In this document: positions 34,987 to 45,400 of the stretch, one piece after another
Layout: each line of letters opens with the position of its first letter
Numbering within the stretch: the stretch's first letter is position 1
Assembly (NCBI GenBank): GCA_000310025.1
Contig: FN649736.1
Location: 648,016 to 712,015, forward strand
DNA: 64,000 bases
DNA from: Ectocarpus siliculosus
Lineage: Eukaryota; Sar; Phaeophyceae; Ectocarpales; Ectocarpaceae
Direction: 5' to 3'
Made by a program: the position numbers and the translations under genes
The notes under the pieces: model-generated
The model's input: the letters and a program-made list of their open reading frames with translations, nothing else
Database searches by the model: none
Told to the model about the DNA's origin: nothing

Positions 34987-37115
34987 AGGATCTTCAGCGC
35001 CGTCGCCGATCTCCGTCGCACCATCCTCAGCCCCGCCGTCGACCGCAGCCACTCCGCCCCGTTCGCCCCCGGGCCTACCGCCGCCGCCGCCGAAGCCCGC
35101 CAGCGCCGCCGTCCCCGCTCCTCCGCACCCGCCGCTTTCGAAACGAGCCGTCAAGGAGTTGGGACGAGAGGACACGAGGGTTCACGGCCGCACACGCGGC
35201 GATGGAGTGCGGTTCATGGATGAGCAACAAAAACCGCCGTCGCCACCCAGTGGCGGCACCGCTCTCCACCACCGCCTTGAGCTGTTGGACATGATGGACA
35301 AGGACACCCTCATCTCGTCGCTCGCCACCCGGGAGGCCGTGGATCAAGGACGCCGCGACCTACCGCCCCCGCCGCAGCCGGATCCGAGTCCTGGAGGCCG
35401 TGGAAGCGGGGGGGGCTGTGGGAGCTGGGGGGCCCGTGGATTCCGGGGGGGGGGGGAGACCGCAGATGTTTCGCAACGATGTTCGCCACCCGCGAGGATG
35501 TGGACGCCGCTCTTCGCGCCGAGCGTCCTCCTGACAAGATGCCTGACCTTCCGCACTGCATGGCCAGCGACCTCCGCGAGCCGAAGACGTTCAACGAGGC
35601 CATGCGGTCTCAACATTCAGAGTTATGGAATGATGCAATCGGTCGAGAGTTTTTCGGTTTGTTGGATGCAGGAACTTTTAGTCCGGTGTAGCAACCAGTA
35701 GAGAACGCCATCAATGCTAAGTGGGTATTCAACTGTAAGGCAGACGAGTATGGATGGCCGACGAAATTCAAGGCAAGACTTGTAGCGCGGGGGGACATGC
35801 AGAGGGCTTCGATTGATTTTGGAGAATTGTTTGCACCCACCGTATCAGTGTCTAGTGTGCGCTTGTTGGCAGCATTAGCATGTGAGCAGAATCTTGACTT
35901 GTGCCATTTTGATATTCAGCAGGCTTTTGTGCAGTCTGAGCTTGATGAGGATGTTTTCATGCGCTTACCGCAGGGGTGTGGTAGGTTATCTGGCCTGATC
36001 GTGAAGCTGTGCAAGAGTCTGTATGGTTTGAAGCAGGCATCACGACATTGGCATGCGCACCTGACGAGGTGTTTGTTACTTTTAGGTTTTTTTGCAGTGT
36101 CTGGCGGATGCATGTGTTTTTCGATTGATGGAGGAGGGACGTGTGATCATGATCATCGTGGTCCACGTGGATGACATTTTTGCTGTAGGGCAGAAGGAGA
36201 GGTGTGACAAGTTTGGCAGGGATCTCAACGAGATGGTCCCCGTGAAGAACCTTGGAGAGTTGAGGTGGTACTCCGCGTGCTTTTACGAGAGAGACGTAGA
36301 GAGAGGGCTGTTGAGGATTTCGCAGCAGAGGTTTGCCGAAGAGTTGGCTGCAGAGTACGGAATTGAGTGGGGGAGGAGTGTGCCCTTGCCCGTGAGCGTG
36401 AAGCTTACCGACTTTGACGAGAACGAAGCGTGCGCTGATGTCCCTTTTCGCGAGTTGGTAGGATCTCTGATGTGGTTGGCCACCCAAACAAGGCCGGACA
36501 TCGCGAACGCGGTACGGGCAGTAGCGCGGTATTGTGCATCTCCCAAAATGGTGCACTGGAAGGCAGCACTCGGTATTTTAGGATACGTAAGGAGGACGAG
36601 TTGGATGGGGATTACATTTGAGAGGGGAGTAGTGACAGGGATGAGCATGCAGGTGTTTGTGGATGCCGACTATGCAAGCAAGGCGACAGACCGTAGATCG
36701 GTGTCAGGAGGGCTAGTGATGTGTGGGGGAGGGTGTGTGACTTGGTTTTCGAGGACACAAAAGTGTGTCACGCTTTCCACCACGGAAGCAGAGTATGTGG
36801 CAATTGCCGATGTCTTGAAGGAAGTGTTGTTCCTGAGGCAGGTGTGGCGTTTTAATGTTGCCAGATGCAGGTATGCCGTGCATCCCGGTGTTCGAGGATA
36901 ATCAGGGAGCGATTCAGATTGCGCACAACCCGATCACGAACTCCAACTCGAAACACATCGATGTACGACATCACTTTATCAGGGAGCTGGTAGAGAGGAA
37001 GGAGATTTCAATTACTCATGTGCCGACGCAATTTCAGCATGCAGATTTCTTGACGAAGGCCATTAGCAAGGAGTCTTTTGCGTTGCACCGTGACTTTGTG
37101 ATGAACTTGCAGTGA
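34987..37115 (+). pseudogene. copia Pol, second part: reverse transcriptase and RNase H, broken
   Basis: After the gap the frame is disturbed in a G-rich stretch (35395-35460). The RT begins about 35560 with SELWNDAIGREF, meets TAG at 35689-35691, then continues with KWVFNCK, RLVARG, LCHFDIQQAF and LYGLKQASRHW. A frame change near 36100 leads to HVDDIFAVG, the VDD catalytic box. RNase H follows (FVDADYA, RRSVSGG, STTEAEYVA). Another frame change near 36850 leads to EDNQGAI, KHIDVRHHF and the stop at 37113-37115. Domain order and motifs are complete, but one protein cannot be made from this copy as sequenced. Confidence 0.9.
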
Positions 37116-37400
37116 AGGAAGTGTTTTGGGGTCGATTCGTATTCTGTGATGGAGAGAGTGAGAGAGACGAGAGATTGGACAAGAGAAAAGAGAGAGTCTG
37201 GTGAAGGTTGGAGGAGTTGTTGTGTTTAGTTTTTCTTGATTGTTTTGGAGGAGTTTTGATTGTGTTTGATTTTTCTTGTGATGGACTTGGAGGATTTTGG
37301 ATTGTTTTGGTGAAGATATTGGTTTTTGTTTGTTTTGGAGAGATGGTAAAGAGGAATTTGGTTTTTCTCGGAGCATGACGATGCATACGAGTAGGGGGGC

Positions 37401-37757
37401 TATTAGATATATTGGGAGTACTCGTAGCATAGTATGACGGTTGAGATGTCCGGTACGTACGTACGAAAGTAACAGTGATGAGATGCGGAGGGATAGGAAC
37501 TTTCTACATATATATATTCCTTGGTTGCGAGAGGTATTTGGTGGAGATTCAGAGAGATTCGTTGAGTGACAAAGAGTGAAGGCGTGCCCAGATACCGTGA
37601 AGGTTTGACGAGCACTGGCACGCCCCCGATGAATACAATACTTTCCAATACTTTTGCATTACGTTTTCAACACGTTTCCTACCCATCCACGCTCCGCCAT
37701 GAGCCACCCGCTTTGAGCTCCAACCACAAAGAACCGAGCCACCCGAATTATCGATCA
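37401..37757 (+). repeat. 3' LTR of the copia element
   Basis: Same length and, as far as read, same sequence as the 5' LTR. The target duplication CCACC follows at 37758-37762. Identical LTRs imply a recent insertion or recent gene conversion. Confidence 0.93.
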
Positions 37758-37762
37758 CCACC

Positions 37763-38700
37763 TACAATCTCCTTTCTGTTGATCGACAACGTTGGTACGT
37801 TGTGCGAATCAACAGACAGAACGATATACAAATATGATGTGCGTTGAATGGGTCAGTGTAAGAAATACGTGGCCTGTCTTAAGCCAAATCCATTTCATGA
37901 GGATTCGGTTGGGATGTGTGTATCGCCGCTCCTGCTCTCGGATACTACGAATTCGCCCATCACTCTTTCGCATTGCTGCAAGCCATGCATGTTCTGTTTC
38001 AGTCGGCGTGTCGACAGGTGTCCGTTAAACTAAAGATAGTGTCTAGGATTTCGGTGGCCATCAAGTGCTTTGAGCGCTGGAAGATTCGTGTTTGGTATCC
38101 TCCGGTTTGAACAGAAATTGCAGTCTGCGACACAAAGCAGACGGATCTCATTTCCTGTCGGGGCAAAACGGCAGAGCAAGATTGCCGCGGCAGGGTGTAC
38201 CTGGGCATCGACCAATCAGCGGGACTCATTTCATGCTGATAAGACATGTGCTCCGTACACTGCTGAGGCGTTTCGACAAGGGTATATATATACCGTGTCG
38301 TGTCGTGTACCAGAATAATCAGACTTCAAACACCAGCGCGCGCGGCCAAGGCTCATGAACACAACATTGCCGAACTAGCTTCAGACGTCGGTAGTGCCGT
38401 TTCGTTAAAGTGCCACACACTGCGTGACGTGTATCCGCTGATCCCGAGAAAAAAACACAGTCAGTCTTGGTGGGACGAAAAACACTATCACATCCTTACG
38501 AAACAAACCGCTACGGTGCTTCTCTACACACACACGAGTACCAGCACCACCTTCCACACCGGACACCCAGAGGGCAAACCGTGATACTTGGTTCGTACAA
38601 GTGTAGCGGCGGCAGGCTTCGATTTTGTGCTCCGCGGTATGTTTATTGTGAGTGCGCTGTCAGCCAACATATCAGTCCTCTACATTACTGTCCATATGTG
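37763..38700. other. Spacer right of the retrotransposon
   Basis: No gene is recognised. Open frames on both strands overlap and lack motifs. A short TATATATATA run sits near 38281-38292. Confidence 0.4.
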
Positions 38701-38706
38701 CGTAGC

Positions 38707-39129
38707 TTCCACGGAAGTAGATGTTTACTTCCATGGAAAGAGTACATACTTCCATGGAAGTTCATTGATTTTAACTTCCATGGAAGCTCGAAACTGACTT
38801 CCATGGAAGTGTGGGCGACTTCCATGGAAGTTCACATGGCTGGGGGGTCAGCAACAACAAGTTTCAGGCGAGACTTCCATGGAAGCTACCACCGCTGATT
38901 CCATGGAAGCTCCATCGACTTCCATGGAAGTACAAGGCACTTCCATGGAAGTAGCGTGGAAGTACGGTGGCGGATTCGCACGACCGCTTCCATGCGGCTT
39001 CCATGGAAGTACCTCGTACTTCCATGGAAGTAGATCGAGCTTCCATGGAAGCGGGGGAAGCTTCCATGGGCTTCCATGGAAGTAACAATATACTTCCATG
39101 GAAGTAGAAATCCACTTCCATGGAAGTGT
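38707..39129. repeat. Array of 14-bp palindromes (ACTTCCATGGAAGT)
   Basis: About 15 copies of a perfect or one-end-variant palindrome [AG]CTTCCATGGAAG[TC], plus several degenerate half copies, spaced mostly 20-45 bases apart in unrelated spacers. Copies lie for example near 38748, 38775, 38797, 38818, 38917, 38938, 39017, 39092 and 39114. Because the unit is self-complementary the array looks the same on both strands, and it creates mirror open frames rich in FHGS and SMEV that are not genes. Confidence 0.92.
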
Positions 39130-39154
39130 GTACCATATGGACAATAATGTATAT

Positions 39155-40025
39155 TACCCCCCCGTCGACCAACGGCACTCCCCTATTATAACGGGCACTC
39201 CCTCTCCATTGTGAGCACTCCCCAGTGCTTGCGTGCACCTCTTGGTGGGTTGTTTGGACGATGCTGTGCTCTAGGGAATGATGTAGGATACGCCGTATTT
39301 CCCGGACAGGTACACTGATTTCCCTGATCACACACACGTATTCGATAATCAGATACGCTAAACACTGTAAGTATTGCATCAGATCCACTGTATTCGTTCG
39401 TCGGGTTCACCGTATTCCGTCGTTCTTTTCACTGTATCCTCTCATCAAATACGCTGTCTGTATTCCCTGATCAGATTCACTGAATAATTCAATTTCGCTA
39501 TATTCCATGATCATATTAACTGTATTTCCTCATCCGATTCACCGCATTTCCTCATCAGATACGCTGTGTTCCCCCGCCAGGTTCCCTTTTTTCCCCTTGT
39601 CCGGACACATAAACTGTATTCCCTGATGGGATTCGCTGTATTCCTTGATCAGACTCACTGTTTTCCCTCAACAAATTCACAGAATTCCCTGATCATATTC
39701 ACTGTGTTCCCTCACCACATTCACTCTATTCCCTCATCAGATACGCTGTATTCCCTGTTCAGGTTCACTGGTTTCCCTTTGTCGGATAAATACACTGCAT
39801 TTGCTGATCATACACGCTGTACTCCCTCAGCAGACACACCGGGGGTGCCCCGAACATCCGAGGGGGGTGCCCGTGATAGTCGGGGGGAGTGCCCGCGTAC
39901 ATGGGGGGGGGTGCCCGTTAGCCTGGGTTGGTGACCATTAGTCGGGGGGAGTGCCCATTGTGAGGGTGGAGTGCCCGCTGCGGGGGGGGAGTGCCCGTTA
40001 GTCCGGAGAGGTGTCCGTTGGAGAA
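39155..40025. repeat. Minisatellite cluster with inverted flanks
   Basis: The core (about 39285-39830) has degenerate units of roughly 22-25 bases around TATTCCCTGATCAGATTCACTG. The right flank (39837-40025) has about eight units of GGGGGGAGTGCCCGTTAGTC type. The left flank (about 39155-39235) carries two to three copies of the same flank unit in opposite orientation (GGGCACTCCC). The core is therefore bracketed by inverted copies of a second minisatellite. Confidence 0.85.
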
Positions 40026-42426
40026 TATTCACCCGTATCCAGGGGGTGTCTTATTCTGACGGCAAAAGTCTAGTATTCATTTGGACAAGACAGTAGCACG
40101 CAGGAAAGCGTCCGATTGTTCGTTGCGCTTTATTGAAAGCTACGTGTTTCAGCGCGTGGACCATTGCAAGTTTTTCAAAAACTGAGCTGTTTTTTCTCCG
40201 TGCCCACTTACGCTGGTTGTTGGTCCTTCTTGGGCAGGAATGTAGTACATATGCCTGTGTACAAATCCGACATTTTTGGTGGCTATGTCCTATTTTTCTG
40301 GTGGAACAGCGTTTTTATTTAAACACGTTCTTCTGCATTTCACTCCGAGGACTCGCTGGTACTTTAGCCGTTGCGTGTTAGACTCGCGAGACATCGGTGT
40401 TGCACGTGATGGCCGCTGAAAATTCGCTGGGCTCTATTTCAAGGGCTGCGAATCCGAACCAAAAAGCCTTCAGGTATTTCGATACTTCATGAAAACCGAA
40501 TAGAAACACTTTGTAGCGGGCGGGGTGTTTTCCTCTTTGATTCCTGCGCAACGCAGACACGTCCCACAAACCATGGGTAACATGCGAATACATAAGAGGG
40601 AGTGATCCAACGCAGCGACTATCAGCAGTAGGACCTGCAGCCAAAACTCCATCACTATTGCCTAAGACCTCTGTCATGGGATTTTGATTTGTAGGACATA
40701 TCAACGGTATTGCGGAGTAATTGCCTGAAGAAAGGTGCGGAAGATAGATGTAACTCCCGTTCTAAGGATAAAACGGGGACGGGACCTTTGCGGCCCCTTT
40801 TAGAGAGGACCATGTCCGCCACATCTGTGTTCAGTCTACCATTTGAGAGGAAGGCAACAGGAAGCACTGCTGTTTCAAGAGATTGATATACAAGTGAGTC
40901 TTCATGAGGGTCTTCAGGGATTGCTACGCGTGTAATCCCACAACATCTTGGCGTCGTCTGCAGGACTCGAACCTGCACGAAAAATCACAATATTTCGTTT
41001 CCAATCTACTGCCTTAACCTTCCATTTGTCAAATAGTGTAGGTTACCCAAGGTTAACCCCCAACGGCTGGATTTCGCCGCACAATGAACGGTTACAACTG
41101 ATCGTTTTTTACATATCATTATCTACTGAACATAAAGGAGACTCGAGTGCTGTCCGGTCGGCCTCACTACAAACCCAAACCTCAGGAACTGCAGACCTTC
41201 CATAAGAATTGGTCAAAGCAGCAGCAGTAAATAAGGGCCCTCAGCTAAGAAACACATGCAAGGTTGATGATCAGATCCCCTGCAGATGGGGCTAGCTTTT
41301 GTCAGGGATACGTCGTCCCCTGGTGATTGGTAAGACATGTAGGTAATCGATGAAAGTTTTCAAGAGGTGATCTGAAGGACATGTAGGTGATCGGGGTATG
41401 TTTGCCAGAGGTGATCTGAAGGACATACTTCATCAAAGCACCACACCGACAACACAAGCGATTCTACCGAGGGTATAAACGTCTGGCAGACTACAGGGAG
41501 GGGTAGTGGCGCCCCTGCACCCCCCCCAACCGAATGACTATATACCTCGATTCTTGAGAGACAGACAGAAACACAGCAGGCGTCCGAGGAATCTTGAGAG
41601 ACAGATAGCAACACAGCAGGCGACCGAGTTCGGCAAATATGATTCGCGGTCATCGTGTGGCCGATCGAGTCTCACGCATCTAACGACTTCGAGTACTACA
41701 GCATTTTCGTGGTGCCCACCAAAGCTTTGTTCTCGGTGCCAAAAGTGCAATAGACGCACAACAAGGTTCGGTGACATCTGCGTGCAATTTAGTTTCTCAA
41801 CACGTCTCAACACCCCTCCATGCACTCGTCTAACAGTCAGTGATCCACGAAAACACAAGACGACTTGTCCATCAAAGCCACGTTCCATGTGCTGGTGCCT
41901 TTGCCACAAGGTGCACCTGCGTCGACAACGGATTTTCTCCCTCAACTGCCATCTCTATCTTGCGGGGCCCTACATGGACCACGTGGCGGACATCAGTACC
42001 AGGGCGCGGCAGGCTAGTGTACACAACCTCCACCCGCACCCAATGCCCTCCCTCGCATGCATTGACCGTTTCTCACGACCAAGGATCAGCAGCAAACGTT
42101 CCCTCCCACTCTTCTGTCTGTCTGTCTCCCTCCCTCCCTCCCTCCCTCCCTCCCTCCCTCCCTCTCAGCAAGAGTCGCAACAAACGGCGAGAAAAGCAAC
42201 AGTCCTAGAGTAGCCACGCACCTCACCGGGCGCAAAAGACGTATGTACAAGAGCGAACAACGATCCGGCCAACCTCCTCGGCTTCAAATCCCCTGAGAAT
42301 GAGGAAAGGATGGTCAGCTGATGAGCTTTCCCGTACGCTCCGCACATGGCCCACAGCCTTGAGGCCATCTGAAAGACGTGCGAAACGTCACAGGGCAGGT
42401 CACCGCCGCGCGCGTGTGCAGTTCGG
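40026..42426. other. Spacer and 3' region of the receptor-kinase gene
   Basis: No firm gene. Two overlapping minus-strand frames (40655-40978 and 40378-40704) look mildly protein-like but carry no motif. Short tandem repeats occur: a unit with AGAGGTGATCTGAAGGACAT twice (41362-41428), a 41-base unit with GAGAGACAGA.AG.AACACAG twice (41555-41630), and a (CCCT)n run at about 42127-42165. The 3' UTR of the kinase gene should lie just below 42427. Confidence 0.45.
40949..41033 (-). pseudogene. Degenerate tRNA-Ser-like sequence
   Basis: Read on the minus strand: GGTTAAGGCAGTAGATTGGAAA resembles the D-arm to anticodon region of a serine tRNA with GGA anticodon. The T-arm GCAGGTTCGAGTCCTGC is perfect, and the 3' end GACGACG is followed by CCA. 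The 5' acceptor strand and the anticodon stem 3' side do not pair, so it cannot fold fully. Genomic CCA directly after the discriminator region suggests an origin by reverse transcription of a mature tRNA, as in SINEs, though chance is possible. Confidence 0.5.
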
Positions 42427-45400
42427 CTACAACTCTGTCACGGCCTGGGCAGCCTCGATCTCGGCTTCCAAGTCTTCGACAACATCCTGGAAGAACGGCC
42501 GTTTCGTTGGATCCTGGAAGAAGCAGGGAGGGCCAACACACACACACACACACACACACACGGCGCCGCGGAAGCCCAAGCGTCGACAAGACGGTCGTCG
42601 GTGCGGGGCATCCATCAAAAAGAAGCGAACACACGGTGGCACACAACACATGGAACAACCGCGAAAAGAAATATTGCTCTTTCTGCCAGCCAGGATAGCG
42701 CTGCCTGCTTGAGACGCGGCAATCCCTACGCCACGAGCCTCGAAGAAACGCACGAGAAAACACGTTGCTAGCTACCGAAGAATGTAAACAGGCACAGCCT
42801 ATTCGACCCATTGGAACGTGAAAGAGTTGAATGAATTCATCCGAGCGCGCGAGCCCACCTGGTGCCAACACCGTCGAATCAGGTCAGCGTAGGGCGGGGG
42901 GCAACCCCGCCCGATCGGAGGCCGTCCTCCGGCCGCCACCGTGTCTGCGATGTCGAAGCGGCTCCGAAGGTCCTCGAAGGGCCGTCGCCGCTCCCACAGC
43001 TCCCACATGACAACACCGAACGAATACACGTCCACCTGTCGGATGGAGGGGGGAGATGAAATGTTGACGTGACGGCGGTGTGGGAAGCAGGCCAGTTATC
43101 ACCAAGCGGGTGTATCGCAATGGCCAATCAGAATGGTAGCTTTTAGCTGCGGTTAGCAAGTTCGCTACATCCGGAGAACACAATAACACCGCCGACGCTG
43201 CGCCGATTGCAATCGAAGCATTGAGCATCCACATGCACCAAAAGCCCGGCGGGAGTTTGACCAGCTGAGCGGGTCCTAGCCAACAGGGCATCTGCTCTCG
43301 CGTCGTGCCGGAATTGTTTTCAATTGCCGTCATTCTCCATTGGGTTCTCCGTTGCACACCAAGGAAATTTCCACTTCGTATCATACGATAGCTGGACTCA
43401 TCACGCAGTTCGTTGCCGTACACAAGGTAAATCGTCGAAAAGAAAATAGACCCCACGACGCAGAAGTGGAGGTGGACTATTTCGAGTTCTATTGTTGCAG
43501 TACGTAGGGAAATCGTCCCCGCCAAAGAATAGACGCGACGAGACAGCATCCGGGTTCCGGGTTTCTTCTTCACAACAACTTTCGTCTTGATACCTTGGCC
43601 GTATACTCCGCACGGCCACCCTCTCCTCCCCGCAACATCTCCGGCGCGGCCCATGCCACCGTCCCGAGGTTAGTAGTCAGCCCCAGCCCTCGCTCTTCCG
43701 CCCCCGCCCCCCCCGCGGTCGGCCTGGAGCCCCGTCCCCAGCGAGCGACACCATTCAAAGCGCCACCTACCCGCCCGCCACCGCCCCTGCCGCTGCGGCC
43801 AAGCTCAATGCTGGCAGCAGGAACGGTGAGCGGGTCCTTCTCCTCGTTCCTTTCGAGAGGGTCCTCGTCAGCGTCGTCAGTGGCGCCGCCTGTCCCCGCA
43901 CCGCCGCCTTGCCGGGTAGCAAGGGGGTGAGCGGAGCCAGAGCCTGCGGCGGTGGCGGCGGCGGCCCCCGCCTCGCCTTCGTCATCGTCGCTGTAGTCGC
44001 CACGACCAGCAGCTGCAGAGGAGGTAACGACGGTAGGCATTGGTCCCGGTACGAACCGGGACATGCCGAAGTCGGTCACCTGGGTAGGGCAATAGGTGTA
44101 AACGTCCCCCCGGGGTGTAAGTGGGGGTCAGAGAGTGGCAGCGGGCCCTGGTGGCACTAGAAGCTCCGTAGAACCATTCAACTCGGAAGCAGGCTGGATC
44201 GACAATCGGTGCAATTCCCCGCTAAAATTTTCCTCGGAAAACAGCCAACAGTATCAATATGCCTGCGAAGGGCTTGGAACACCACACGTCTTCTTGCCCC
44301 TTACTCGACACGAAACTTTGTTACCCACACGAACGCCACAGGTTGTCACGATGCAAACAAATAATCGAACCTCCATGACTTTCCTTCCTTACCTTGACAT
44401 GCCAGTGTTCGTCGATGACAAGGTTGCTGCTTTTCAAGTCCCGGTGCACGATCGCCGGGTTGTGTGTGTGCAAGTAGAGCATCCCGCGCGCCGCCTTGAG
44501 CAACAGCCGGGAGGGGGGGGGGGGGGGGGGGGGCATGAAGCCAACACTATGGGAAAAGCTTGGAGTTTCTACAGGAAACAAAAAGGCTGTTTGCCAAGAA
44601 TGCCAGGGGACAGCAGCATGGGGGCCAGTCGCGGCACCCTGCAGCACGACAATCAGGGGTACGCCAGGCCGACCGTGGCAAGCCTGCCTCACCTTTGAAC
44701 AGTAGGGAGTGCAATACATATCGCCACATCCCATACGGAGGCGCTGATTGATGAAAGTAAAATTGCCGCGACCGAATGGCACAGAGTCATCACATACGTT
44801 GTGATGGCTTTCCTCGCTCCCGCTGCTAGGTTGTATCCCCAACTGGACACGTTGAAGAGCCAATGAAATTGAGCACACGGGCTCAAGCGTCCACGACGGA
44901 CAGCAGCTGACGGGTTCAACAACCACAGCATAGGAAGAAAACAAGACCGAACACAAGAATACCCAAAAGAAAATTATCCACATGCGGCGGACACGGTACG
45001 CACGCCAATGCCCAAGTTCCAGCCGCACGACGCACAAAGCACGACAGCGGCAAAGCGCATCCCACCCAGAGCGAGTGATCCTCCGCGCAGAAAGCACGCT
45101 GTGCAGGTTTTGACGTCTGGCGGGAGGCTGCTATCACGCGTCAGACACCTGCCTACTACGCAGGCCAGGCGATAATGGGGACAAAAAAAAAAACGGGCGG
45201 CACGTGACGACACAGCAGACACAGAAAAAGGCAGGTGCTGTACCGACCTGGAGAGCCAGGTCCAGAATCAAGCCGTAGCTTGCCGTACGCAGGCCTCCTC
45301 TTCGGATGACGTCCTCCAGACTGCCGCGGGACAGGAGCTCCGTCACGATGCAAAGGCTCCCCTGCGTACTAGTCCCTGCGTCGGGGGGGGGGGTACGCGC

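Larger units (their letters stand above)
30284..37757 (+). mobile_element. Ty1/copia-type LTR retrotransposon
   Basis: About 7.47 kb, flanked by CCACC at 30279-30283 and 37758-37762, a 5-bp target duplication that fixes both ends. The LTRs are 357 bp and appear identical. The order protease, integrase, reverse transcriptase, RNase H is diagnostic of copia. The coding region is broken by frame changes (about 31840, between 35295 and 35479, about 36100, about 36850), a stop at 35689-35691 and a 100-N gap (34887-34986). A short G-run at 37394-37399 just before the 3' LTR is a plausible polypurine tract. No primer-binding site was assigned. Confidence 0.95.

Noticed and set aside
33555-35024. Minus-strand frame of 489 codons across integrase and the N gap
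   Set aside because: Antisense shadow of a GC-rich integrase region; it includes undetermined bases and has no domain.
38707-39129. CRISPR-like array
   Set aside because: The repeats are 14-bp perfect palindromes with spacers of irregular length in an intron-rich eukaryotic genome, with no cas genes; CRISPR repeats are longer.
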